A model generated the notes under the pieces. That model saw only the letters and a list, made by a program, of their open reading frames with translations. It ran no database searches and had not been told where the DNA came from. From Psychrobacillus sp042944905 (GTDB lineage: Bacteria > Bacillota > Bacilli > Bacillales_A > Planococcaceae), in the NCBI RefSeq assembly GCF_042944905.1, contig NZ_CP168496.1:2294001-2358000 (forward strand): DNA of 64,000 nt, in the 5' to 3' direction. Of the stretch, positions 16,550-24,879 are shown one piece after another; the first letter of the stretch is position 1; every line of letters begins with the position of its first letter. Position numbers and translations under genes: made by a program.

Positions 16550-17194
16550 TCAGAAACTCAATTTTAAGCAATCATTTTGTTCCAAATAATGAGTCAAAAT
16601 TAATAATCGAATAACGGCAGAATCATCCGTAAACGTTGATATTGCAGCAACAATACCCACCAAGTCATCTGGATATTCTTCTTTTTTTTCAAGGGCATCA
16701 AAATAATTTTTTGATAGTTTATCTTCTTGTAATAGATTGATAATATTTTTCGTTTTGGGATCTTCACAACCCTTCGTGGAAATAGATAAAGGTTTAATGA
16801 AAGTAGGTAAACTTTCATTTTCTGAAACACTCACTTCATTTACAAATAACTTACTCCACACGTAATATTGATCATTCACATTAACAATGCTCGCTTTTTG
16901 AAGGCTAGGCTGTTCACTTATAAAGTCAAACGCGCTATCTTTTGTCGTAAACATGCCATATTGTTTCGCTTTGAATGGAAGGGCAACATCTGCACTTACT
17001 TCTATTTTATCTATTTCACCTATTTTTTCTTCCGCCACTGGAGGTGTTGAAACTTGTTCGGGATCTGCTACTTTCTTTTCATTCGATAAACTTAGTATAA
17101 ATCCAAAAAGTAAAACGCCAACAATACCTATCACTAACCCTTGTATTCCCGCTAATATTACTTTATTCCTTGAATTCCGTCTTCTAATTGGCAT
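16550..17194 (-). CDS. SpoIIB-like SPOR-domain membrane protein
   Basis: A 214-aa protein with a basic N-terminus (PIRRRNSRNK), one membrane segment (about 13-36), a short linker and a SPOR-like domain (FKAKQYGMFTTKDSAFDFISEQP...YYVWSKLFVNE). The C-terminal part is unlike known domains. SpoIIB of B. subtilis, a SPOR protein aiding septal peptidoglycan thinning during engulfment, occupies the same place upstream of maf. I start at MPIRRR because agaggtg precedes that ATG. Sequence identity to SpoIIB is low, so the name rests on domain and synteny. Confidence 0.65.
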   Translation of the reverse strand: MPIRRRNSRNKVILAGIQGLVIGIVGVLLFGFILSLSNEKKVADPEQVSTPPVAEEKIGEIDKIEVSADVALPFKAKQYGMFTTKDSAFDFISEQPSLQKASIVNVNDQYYVWSKLFVNEVSVSENESLPTFIKPLSISTKGCEDPKTKNIINLLQEDKLSKNYFDALEKKEEYPDDLVGIVAAISTFTDDSAVIRLLILTHYLEQNDCLKLSF

Positions 17195-17243
17195 AACTTC
17201 ACCTCTTTTACTCACAACCTTAACACGCGGAAAATAAAAAAAG

Positions 17244-17266
17244 ACGAGACCTATGTCGGCTCGTCC
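17244..17266 (-). terminator. Terminator after the prepilin peptidase gene
   Basis: Stem gacgag / ctcgtc, extended by weaker inner pairs, followed on the minus strand by ttttttta. It lies 15 bases past the stop of the peptidase gene. Confidence 0.75.
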
Positions 17267-17281
17267 ATAAAATTTATCGAG

Positions 17282-18037
17282 TTAAAAAAACAAATTTACA
17301 TACCAATCGACAAGCACTTGTCCATAAAAATAGGAAAAAACTGCTGCTACAGCAATCGATGGCCCAAATGGTATAGGGGTTTTACGACCTTTCTTAGCAA
17401 TCTTCAAAGAAATAACACCTATAATAGCTCCAATGAAAGACGCCAAAAATAGAGTCACTAAAGTCTGCGTTACACCTAAAACAATCCCGATGACAAAAAA
17501 TAACTTAATATCCCCGCCACCCATTCCGCCTTTCGACAACACTGCAATCAAAAATAACACCCCAAACCCGATAACCGCTCCGATTATACTGTCCCACCAA
17601 GGAGCTAAAGGAGATAAAAACCTTGCAGCAATTAAAGGAACTAAAAAGAATAATAAAATCTTATCCGGAATGAGCATAAACGCGATATCCGATACCGTAA
17701 TAATCACAAGCAAGGATATAAATAAAATAGCTACGATCAGTTCTTTTGAAAATCCAAGTTGGACAAATGCAAAAGCAAATAATATACCCGTTGAAAGCTC
17801 CATCACAGGATACATCCAATGAATCTTCGTCCCACAACCACGACATTTCCCTCGTAAAAACAGATAGGAAAAAACAGGCACTAAATCTAGCAACGTCAAA
17901 TTCCGATCACAGACTTTACAATGCGAAGGAGGATGAACAATCGATTCCCCTTTCGGAACGCGTAATCCTACCACGTTGAAAAACGAACCGAATACAAGCC
18001 CATATATAAAAACAATAACAATTAGTGCAATCTCCAT
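17282..18037 (-). CDS. comC: Type 4 prepilin leader peptidase (ComC/PilD)
   Basis: A bifunctional aspartic protease and N-methylase of the cytoplasmic membrane that cleaves prepilins after glycine. The 251-aa protein has the two CxxC zinc pairs (CKVCDRN, CRGCGTK) in the first cytosolic loop and both catalytic aspartates (TVSDIAFMLIPD and GMGGGDIKLF, GxGD). About eight membrane segments. In B. subtilis comC lies next to spoIIB as here. In this genome it would serve both competence and type IV pilus pilins. Confidence 0.95.
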   Translation of the reverse strand: MEIALIVIVFIYGLVFGSFFNVVGLRVPKGESIVHPPSHCKVCDRNLTLLDLVPVFSYLFLRGKCRGCGTKIHWMYPVMELSTGILFAFAFVQLGFSKELIVAILFISLLVIITVSDIAFMLIPDKILLFFLVPLIAARFLSPLAPWWDSIIGAVIGFGVLFLIAVLSKGGMGGGDIKLFFVIGIVLGVTQTLVTLFLASFIGAIIGVISLKIAKKGRKTPIPFGPSIAVAAVFSYFYGQVLVDWYVNLFF

Positions 18038-18048
18038 GTATAAACACC

Positions 18049-19608
18049 TTATTTCATACTTTTTAAACTCTTTTTATCTTCATACATATCCAAATCTGCT
18101 TCATGGAATAAATCCTCAAATGTAAGCGCTTGATCAGGATAAAATGCCATTCCAATACTTGGCTCGATTTGAACAACTATATCCTTTGTTTCAAATCGAT
18201 TTGCCGCAAACAAAGAGCGCAAACGAAGTACCCACTCAAAAAACGATTCTCTAGAAGGGAATTCTTGTAAAAACAACACAAACTCGTCTCCTCCAAAGCG
18301 TGCAACTAAATCATTTTTTCGTACTGCCTGCTTTAATATATCCGCAGTATGCTGAAGTACTTGATCACCAATACTATGTCCAAATTTGTCATTCACTTCT
18401 TTAAAATGATTTAAATCGAGTAAAACTAGCACAGCTGAGTTATTTGGACTATTCGACAGTTCCACTAATCGCTTACTGACTTTCGTCACAAAAAATGCTC
18501 GATTGTTTAGATTAGTTAACACATCATAATATGCCATATGCATAATAATTTTTTCTTTTTCTACGTCATCCGTTACATCTCGCCACATTAAATAGTAAAT
18601 TTTATCCTCACCAGTAAAAACAATCGAGGCATCAATTGAAAGATGAATGATTCCGTCCTTATGCAAAGGCTCAAATGACATCCTATAATCATGAATTACT
18701 TCATTTTCCTGAAGAACAAAAGCAAGCTTCCTTAGTAGCTTTTGATTGTTCTTCGTTTGAACAAAACTCATCATATTGGTAGTTGATTTGTCATTTATAC
18801 GTAACATCTGCTTCGCGTGCTCATTCACCTCCAAAATATCCCACTTACTATTTACAGCCATGATAGAATTTGGACTCAAATCAAATAATGTCTCATAACG
18901 TCTCGATACATTTGGCAATAAGTTAAATCGCAAAACGGAAATAGTTAAGAAAACAGAAAAAATGAGCCCTTCGTATAAATACGGGTAAGGCGGAAGAACT
19001 TCTCCATAGTTCGGATATCCTAAAGCAATATTTAACGCTAATATCACACAAGTGCACAACATAAAAAAGCGAAGTGTCTTTTTGTGTTGCACGAACTGTA
19101 CTTTACGATAACCGACCACAATGATGAGCAGCATAAACACGATAAAAATATTGGATACCGTCATTGTCGTATAATATTGGGCATTGAACACAGGTGCATA
19201 CCAAATACCTTCCACATGGTACTGTGTGTTCGAAATTAAATTATGATCAAATAATAGAAAAGCGATTACTACGAAGAATGGAACATAAAAAAGAAAAGGA
19301 TAAATACTTTTCCCACCCCTTTTGTGTAAAAGGGCAACATGCATATACAGATGAAAAGTGATACCTACAATTAGCAAACCTAAATTTCCAAAAAACAGTT
19401 TTGACATAATTGCACTTAACTCAATCGGTAATAAGTGCCTGAAAAACTCTTCAAAGAATAGTAGACTATATAAAAACACGATAGATGCAACTAATCTGTT
19501 CTCTAGTCTTTTCGGATGCTGTGAAATAACGACACAAGCCATCCCAAATAAATAAAGGGTTGGAAGGATATATGTGCATAGATAAATGCTTAATTGACCA
19601 ATCGGCAT
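18049..19608 (-). CDS. Membrane PAS-GGDEF diguanylate cyclase
   Basis: The 519-aa protein has seven predicted N-terminal membrane segments (residues about 8-225), a PAS domain (FDLSPNSIMAVNSKWDILEVN..., 240-355) and a GGDEF domain (YYDVLTNLNNRAFF to the end). The active site is RFGGDEF, with an RxxD inhibitory site (RKND) exactly five residues before it, so product-inhibited c-di-GMP synthesis is likely. It lies 11 bases upstream of comC and downstream of the pilus operon, separated from pilO by a terminator. Regulation of pili by c-di-GMP is an inference. Confidence 0.85.
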   Translation of the reverse strand: MPIGQLSIYLCTYILPTLYLFGMACVVISQHPKRLENRLVASIVFLYSLLFFEEFFRHLLPIELSAIMSKLFFGNLGLLIVGITFHLYMHVALLHKRGGKSIYPFLFYVPFFVVIAFLLFDHNLISNTQYHVEGIWYAPVFNAQYYTTMTVSNIFIVFMLLIIVVGYRKVQFVQHKKTLRFFMLCTCVILALNIALGYPNYGEVLPPYPYLYEGLIFSVFLTISVLRFNLLPNVSRRYETLFDLSPNSIMAVNSKWDILEVNEHAKQMLRINDKSTTNMMSFVQTKNNQKLLRKLAFVLQENEVIHDYRMSFEPLHKDGIIHLSIDASIVFTGEDKIYYLMWRDVTDDVEKEKIIMHMAYYDVLTNLNNRAFFVTKVSKRLVELSNSPNNSAVLVLLDLNHFKEVNDKFGHSIGDQVLQHTADILKQAVRKNDLVARFGGDEFVLFLQEFPSRESFFEWVLRLRSLFAANRFETKDIVVQIEPSIGMAFYPDQALTFEDLFHEADLDMYEDKKSLKSMK

Positions 19609-19665
19609 ACGCTTTGTCCCTACCTTTAAAGTCCCTTAAATAGTATGATACCAACAAAAGAAAAA

Positions 19666-19691
19666 CGAGTAAACAACCTAAAGTCTACTCG
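19666..19691 (-). terminator. Terminator at the end of the pilus operon
   Basis: Stem cgagta / tactcg with a 14-base loop, overlapping the pilO stop codon and followed on the minus strand by tttttctttt. It separates pil genes from the diguanylate cyclase gene. Confidence 0.7.
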
Positions 19692-20371
19692 CCATCATAA
19701 TAGAACGTGGTCAATTGAATTTCAGCAGAAATTGTTTCTTCCGATTCCATTTCAGTTTGTTGTTCCTCACCTGGAACCGAGAACTTTATTTGATCGACAC
19801 GGACGATTCGTTCTAAATTTTCAAGTTCTTTCATAAAGGAATTTAAATGTTCGTAATCCTTCGTTAACACAGAAATATTTAAAGTAATTAACTTTAATTG
19901 AGCAGGAAGCACAATATTAGCTACTGGAGAAACAGGTGTTTCAATAGCCATATTTTCTTCTGTCGTTTCTGTAGCATCCGTATGTGCATTTTCTTCCGTT
20001 TTAATTGGTACAAGGGTAGATTCAGCCACACTCTCATCATAGTTATTAAAGTTAATCGATTCAATTTTAGATTCGCTAATAAGCTCTACTTGTTCGATCG
20101 AACGGATTAACTCCTCTAGAGCACGAGTCGCTGGTACTTTTTTTTGTAAAGCAAAACTATTTTCCATCACATCTGTTTCTATAACTGGTGGGACTAATTG
20201 TGTTTGCAACACTGCAATTTCATTTCGAACATTACTAATCCCTATTTCTCTTGAATTTTTTTCTTCGTTTAATGGATAAACAAAGTAATAATAGATTGCC
20301 CCAAGAACCACCACAAGTAAGGCTATTATTAAGAAGAAACCCGTCTTCTTATTACTGACTAAATCATTCAT
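19685..20371 (-). CDS. pilO: Type IV pilus alignment protein PilO-like
   Basis: A 228-aa bitopic membrane protein: short cytosolic tail, one membrane segment (residues 11-31), a coiled coil (NSREIGISNVRNEIAVLQTQL) and an extracytoplasmic ferredoxin-like part (LPAQLKLITLNISVLTKDYEHLNSFMKELENLERIVRVDQIKF). PilO pairs with PilN to link PilM to the pilus channel. The start overlaps the pilN stop by 4 bases. Assignment is by order, topology and the Pil-Gsp fold pattern. Confidence 0.8.
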   Translation of the reverse strand: MNDLVSNKKTGFFLIIALLVVVLGAIYYYFVYPLNEEKNSREIGISNVRNEIAVLQTQLVPPVIETDVMENSFALQKKVPATRALEELIRSIEQVELISESKIESINFNNYDESVAESTLVPIKTEENAHTDATETTEENMAIETPVSPVANIVLPAQLKLITLNISVLTKDYEHLNSFMKELENLERIVRVDQIKFSVPGEEQQTEMESEETISAEIQLTTFYYDGE

Positions 20372-20958
20372 CGACGGGCACCTCCTTTACTTAAATACGT
20401 TTGATCGATGGAGAAATTAAGGGTTGCAGAATAACGAGCTTGAACATCAAAGTCAGTTCCTTTCGCTTCTTCCGCATTGCCTACTGGCTCAAATGTTGAA
20501 ATTTGCTCTACTTTCACATCCGCAAAATACGAACTATTTAATGACTTTTCAATAAAAATGGATACATCATTCATTGTCTCAAAATCAGCAGAAAGGATAA
20601 CACCTGTTTCATCAAATTGATAGTCACGTAAATACGTGTTATCAACTAACAAAGATTGTACTTCATCCATTAAGGGACTCACAGGATAGGAAACACCCTC
20701 TACAAAATCAACGGAGGAAGATAGACTTCCTTGATCTTCCGTTTGATTAGTAGAAGAAACTTGAGCATTTAGCACATCCCTTTCTGCTGCTAATTGGGTT
20801 TCCTCCGTATCTAATGCGTTAATATCTTTTTTAAATGAAAATAACTGCATACTAATGAATAGAATAAGTACAACAAATAAAATCACACCTAATATTAGGA
20901 AGAGATTATTAGACTTTCTTCTCTCCATTTTGGGCAATAAGTTAATCTCTGGAACCAT
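20368..20958 (-). CDS. pilN: Type IV pilus alignment protein PilN-like
   Basis: A 196-aa protein starting VPEINLLPK, the conserved PilN INLLP tail that docks in PilM. One membrane segment follows (residues 19-41), then a coiled coil (FKKDINALDTEETQLAAERDVLNAQV) and an extracytoplasmic domain. The start overlaps the pilM stop (TAATG), coupling PilM and PilN synthesis. Confidence 0.85.
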   Translation of the reverse strand: MVPEINLLPKMERRKSNNLFLILGVILFVVLILFISMQLFSFKKDINALDTEETQLAAERDVLNAQVSSTNQTEDQGSLSSSVDFVEGVSYPVSPLMDEVQSLLVDNTYLRDYQFDETGVILSADFETMNDVSIFIEKSLNSSYFADVKVEQISTFEPVGNAEEAKGTDFDVQARYSATLNFSIDQTYLSKGGARR

Positions 20959-21932
20959 TAAAAGGCCTCCTTAAGAACAAGTCCAAGAAGTGGCACATGC
21001 TTAGCTTTAAAATTAGGATAGAAAGCTCGAATCATTGCATCATCAATATACTGAATGGGTGTTCCATAATTTGCACGCATTTCGGAAGTTATATAGTCTA
21101 TATCAGGAGAATCTCCTAAAATAATGATTTCATCCACTGCTTTTTCCCCTTTATATAAAGAGAATCGATAAAAATTTAGGATTCGATCGATTTCAGCAAT
21201 TTGATCGATTAACTGGCTACGATACTCTTCTATTTCGCCTTCATAAAAAAACAACACATCTTTCTCATTTTCCTGACGTGATTGCCATTTTTGTAGAGGA
21301 CTATCTATCGCTTGGTAACGAAGAAATTCAAGTTTTCCAGGGGTATAAATACTAATAGATACTCCATTAATCGACCAATCCGTGATTAAATAGCTTTTAT
21401 CAGCAACAAAGGTATTCGTTTTTTCCAAGAAGCGAATGGTGGATAACGTACGGACATCGGAAATCGTTGGATGCAAAGACAGATCGTCTAATAATCCACC
21501 CATTTTAATAATTTCTTCCGAAGGAGCTGCAAATAGAGTTGCTTCCCCATCATTCGGTTTTTCATCGTAAACATCAATTAATGGTTGAGAAAATGGCAGA
21601 TGTATTGTTCGTCCAAGCTCCATCTCCACATATCCTTTTAGCTTGGATGAGGTTAGTTCCTTAGGGTGCTCAAAAGTTTTCATCATGACAGAACTGTCTG
21701 GCACAAAAAATCGCACATCGTACCGTTTGATGCCCCATTCTTTGATAAGGTATTTCAATATATCGTATAAATCCATTTCATCCCGAATTACGTCGCCATC
21801 CATAATCCCAGCTTGAAGCGGTTGTTCATATAAGGTTGCTTGGTTGATATCTGGACTATCCAGTACAATAGCCCGGATAATATATGCATTCACTTCTAAC
21901 GCAATAAAACGCTTCTTTTTACTTTTGAACAA
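20958..21932 (-). CDS. pilM: Type IV pilus actin-like ATPase PilM
   Basis: A cytosolic actin/FtsA-fold protein that binds the PilN N-terminus. Visible are RFIALEVNAYIIRAIVLDSP, a relaxed phosphate-1 loop, KGYVEMELGRTIHLPFSQPLIDVY, and EIIILGDSPDIDYI, a typical PilM region. I start at a TTG (MFKSKKKRFIAL, 324 aa) because gggggt lies 7 bases upstream. A TTG 15 bases earlier is possible but would put that site inside the gene. Downstream of the major pilin. Confidence 0.85.
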   Translation of the reverse strand: MFKSKKKRFIALEVNAYIIRAIVLDSPDINQATLYEQPLQAGIMDGDVIRDEMDLYDILKYLIKEWGIKRYDVRFFVPDSSVMMKTFEHPKELTSSKLKGYVEMELGRTIHLPFSQPLIDVYDEKPNDGEATLFAAPSEEIIKMGGLLDDLSLHPTISDVRTLSTIRFLEKTNTFVADKSYLITDWSINGVSISIYTPGKLEFLRYQAIDSPLQKWQSRQENEKDVLFFYEGEIEEYRSQLIDQIAEIDRILNFYRFSLYKGEKAVDEIIILGDSPDIDYITSEMRANYGTPIQYIDDAMIRAFYPNFKAKHVPLLGLVLKEAF

Positions 21933-22030
21933 ACTCGTTACCCCCAATAACTATCTTTCTATTTATATAAATGTCTTAATTTCACGTTTCGGAAAACGAT
22001 TGTTTCGTTTGCTCAAACGTGAGAATAAGA

Positions 22031-22059
22031 GACTACAGCAAACTGAGTCTGCTGTAGTC
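22031..22059 (-). terminator. Hairpin between the major pilin gene and pilM (attenuator or mRNA stabiliser)
   Basis: A 10-bp perfect stem (gactacagca / tgctgtagtc) with a 9-base loop lies 6 bases past the pilin stop. The following minus-strand tail (tcttattctc) is only moderately T-rich, so partial termination is likely. A second hairpin (cacgttt / aaacgtg) follows at about 21983-22021. This arrangement would let pilin be made in excess over PilM/N/O. Confidence 0.6.
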
Positions 22060-22065
22060 ATAGGG

Positions 22066-22524
22066 TTACTTTTTATTACCCATAGCTTCTAATAATTTAG
22101 TTTCTGTAATAGTGGAGTCTGTTTTATCAAGTGGTGCAGGTTTTATATTCCAATCACGCGCTAACTTACCGTATTTTATGGTCCATAAATCCCCTACTTT
22201 TGTTACTTGATCTCCAGATTCTAATTGGTCTATTCCTTCAACATACGTATTTAGTTCATCATATCCACAAGTATAAGTAATAACTTTAACAGTATTTACA
22301 ATACTCTCAGTTTGAGCACAACCTCCACTATTAACTGCTAATTTTGCACCTGAAAGGATAGTTGCTGTATCTGCTAGAACAGCCTTATCTCTAGAATTAG
22401 CAATTACATTTCCAATTGCAGGAACAGCAATTGCAGCTACGATAGCTAAGATAACGATAACTGCTAGAAGCTCGATAAGTGTTAAACCTTTTTGATTTTT
22501 AAGTATTTTAGTGAACTTTTTCAT
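22066..22524 (-). CDS. pilA: Major type IV pilin (prepilin)
   Basis: A 152-aa prepilin: leader MKKFTKILKNQKG, cleavage before LTLIELLAVIVILAIVAAIAVPAIG with the invariant Glu at +5. Then comes the short C-terminal globular part with two cysteines (GGCAQTES, VITYTCGYDEL) that may form a disulfide. The start is set by agggggaat before this ATG. The longer frame to 22590 has no ribosome site of similar strength. Position and the strong flanking hairpin suggest the major subunit. Confidence 0.88.
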   Translation of the reverse strand: MKKFTKILKNQKGLTLIELLAVIVILAIVAAIAVPAIGNVIANSRDKAVLADTATILSGAKLAVNSGGCAQTESIVNTVKVITYTCGYDELNTYVEGIDQLESGDQVTKVGDLWTIKYGKLARDWNIKPAPLDKTDSTITETKLLEAMGNKK

Positions 22525-22622
22525 TTTATGATTCCCCCTAGTATTGGTTTCGATCGTTTCGTGCATTGTTTCTTTCATCATTGTTTTCATGACTTATCAC
22601 CTCCTTTAATGGAAAACAACGA

Positions 22623-23828
22623 TTACATTTGTTCATATAAACTAAACATCGGTACCATAATTGCCATAACGATCGTTCCTACTACAGAAGCTAAAAATAC
22701 AATCATCAGGGGTTCGATTAAAGACTTTAACGTGTCCACTGTACGGTCCACATCATCTTCATAAAACACCGCAATTTTTTCTAACATATAATCGAGAGAA
22801 CCTGTTTGCTCTCCAATCGCGGTCATTTGCGTAACAAGTGGAGGGAATATCCAACTTTTTTCAAGTGGTGCGGTGAGCGTACTTCCTTGCTCAAGGCTTG
22901 TCCTAGATTCTCGCACTACTTTGCTCACGACTGGATTACCAATTACTTTTTCTACGATTGTAAGCGCCTGTAAAATCGGGACTGAACTACTAAATAACGA
23001 AGAAAGTGTACGTGTCATTCTTGCAATCGCTGACTTTTGAAGAAGTTTCCCAAAAACCGGAATTTTCAACAAAATTAAATTAACTGTAAAGTTAAAGGTA
23101 GTATTTTTTTTAAAGAAATAGCCAAAACTACCAACGACAAGAATAATTAGCGCTAAAAATATATACCAGGAAGATTGGAGTGCTTCACTAAATCCCATAA
23201 CCACCTTTGTAATGGTAGGAAGTTCTGCTCCCATATCATCAAACATGGATACAAATTGCGGAACAATCGTTAACATTAAAAACACAGCTACAATTACTGT
23301 GAGAACTAATAAGACAACAGGATAAGCCAATGTTGATTGCACTTTCTTTTGCAAATTAAATTGTTTTTCATATGAAAATGCTAATCTCTCTAAGGACTCA
23401 TCCAGATTACCAGTCGCTTCCCCCGCACGAATCATATTGACAAATAACGCAGGAAATACTTTCGGATATTTAGCTGCGGAATCCGAAAAGGACAGCCCAG
23501 AACGAACATCCTCTTCCACGTTCTGCAAGCCTTTTTTTAACACTTTGCTGGAAGTTTGTTCTCCTAAAATTCTAGTAGACTCTAATATAGAAACTCCTGC
23601 ACGTATTAATGTTGCAAATTGTCGGCTGTATATGACAAAGTCTTGATTTTTTACTTTTCCACCAATCGAGAGTTCTTTGTGTAATATACTTTTGGATTCC
23701 TCTAATTCCCTTGGATTTATGCCTAGGCCGCGAAGCTTTGTAATTGCAGCCTGTTTATTGATAGCATCCACTGTTCCTTTTTTTAAACCGCCCTGTGCAG
23801 TTCGACCATTGTATTTAAATACAACCAT
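22623..23828 (-). CDS. pilC: Type IV pilus inner-membrane platform protein PilC
   Basis: A 401-aa polytopic protein of the GspF/PilC family with two repeated T2SSF domains, each with glycine-rich features (FVNMIRAGEATGNLDESLERL and LVTQMTAIGEQTGSLDYMLEKIAVFYEDDVD), and three membrane segments. It couples the PilB and PilT motors to pilin insertion. The ATG overlaps the pilT stop (TGATG). Confidence 0.95.
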   Translation of the reverse strand: MVVFKYNGRTAQGGLKKGTVDAINKQAAITKLRGLGINPRELEESKSILHKELSIGGKVKNQDFVIYSRQFATLIRAGVSILESTRILGEQTSSKVLKKGLQNVEEDVRSGLSFSDSAAKYPKVFPALFVNMIRAGEATGNLDESLERLAFSYEKQFNLQKKVQSTLAYPVVLLVLTVIVAVFLMLTIVPQFVSMFDDMGAELPTITKVVMGFSEALQSSWYIFLALIILVVGSFGYFFKKNTTFNFTVNLILLKIPVFGKLLQKSAIARMTRTLSSLFSSSVPILQALTIVEKVIGNPVVSKVVRESRTSLEQGSTLTAPLEKSWIFPPLVTQMTAIGEQTGSLDYMLEKIAVFYEDDVDRTVDTLKSLIEPLMIVFLASVVGTIVMAIMVPMFSLYEQM

Positions 23829-24868
23829 CAATACTCACCTACATTCATAAATGGTTTAGCAGATTCCATCGAAATCTTGCCGGAAGAAAGTAAATTTTGA
23901 ATAGATGATTCAAGTGTATGCATACCAAGCGCTCGACTCGTTTGCATCACGTTTTGTATTTGATGTACTTTTTCGTTGCGAATAAGATTCGCTACAGCTG
24001 GTATTTGCAGTAAAATTTCAGTTGCCGCTATTCGACCTTTAGCATCACTTCGAACAAATAGTCGTTGCGAAATGATGCCTTGAAGCACATTTGCTAATTG
24101 AATACGAATTTGCCCTTGTTGATGGGATGGGAATACATCAATAATCCGGTCAATCGTCGTAGGAGCACTACTAGTATGCAAAGTTGCCATTACTAAATGA
24201 CCTGTCTCCGCAGCAGTAATTGCTGTCGAAATCGTTTCTAAATCCCGCATCTCTCCAACTAATATAACGTCTGGATCTTGGCGAAGTGCGGCTCGAAGTC
24301 CGTTAGCAAAGCTTTGCGTATCAGCTCCAACTTCTCGTTGATTGATAACAGATTTCTTATGGGTATGCACATATTCAATTGGATCTTCTAATGTAATAAT
24401 ATGCTTTGATTTGGTTGTATTAATATAGTCGATCATGGAAGCAAGAGTTGTTGATTTCCCAGATCCAGTTGGACCTGTAACTAAAATAAGACCTTGTGGC
24501 TTGTCTGCTAATGTATAAAGTACATTAGGCATTCCGAGCGTCTCAATAGCTGGTATTTTCGTTTCAATCATACGTGCAGCTATTGATACATGATTTTGCT
24601 GTTGATAAGCATTTATACGGAACCGACAAAAGGTTGGTATTTCATAACTAAAGTCAATCTCCCCTTTTTCTACAAACTCCTCCATTTTAGGAGCGGGTAA
24701 GATTTCTTTTAGCATTCCTCTTGTATCATCTTCACACAAATTTGTATCTCCGAATGTTTTTAATGCACCATTCACTCGAAATACAGGAGGCAGTCCAACT
24801 GTTATATGAAGATCGGATGCTTTATCTTGAAAAGATTTTTCTAATAATTGGATAATGGAAGTTTTCAT
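23828..24868 (-). CDS. pilT: Pilus retraction ATPase PilT
   Basis: A 346-aa hexameric secretion ATPase: LEKSFQDKASDLHITVGLPPVFRVNG at the N-terminus, Walker A GPTGSGKSTTL, Asp box, Walker B LRQDPDVILVGEMRDLET, His box, and the PilT-specific AIRNLIRxxK-like VANLIRNEKVHQIQNVMQ near the C-terminus. Its presence means retractile pili, hence twitching or DNA uptake. B. subtilis, which has only ComG, lacks PilT. Confidence 0.96.
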   Translation of the reverse strand: MKTSIIQLLEKSFQDKASDLHITVGLPPVFRVNGALKTFGDTNLCEDDTRGMLKEILPAPKMEEFVEKGEIDFSYEIPTFCRFRINAYQQQNHVSIAARMIETKIPAIETLGMPNVLYTLADKPQGLILVTGPTGSGKSTTLASMIDYINTTKSKHIITLEDPIEYVHTHKKSVINQREVGADTQSFANGLRAALRQDPDVILVGEMRDLETISTAITAAETGHLVMATLHTSSAPTTIDRIIDVFPSHQQGQIRIQLANVLQGIISQRLFVRSDAKGRIAATEILLQIPAVANLIRNEKVHQIQNVMQTSRALGMHTLESSIQNLLSSGKISMESAKPFMNVGEY

Positions 24869-24879
24869 ATCATCCCACC

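Noticed and set aside
22525..22590. Longer N-terminus for the major pilin (MKTMMKETMHET...)
   Set aside because: It would make an overlong leader. The agggggaat site is placed for the inner ATG, giving a normal 13-residue leader.
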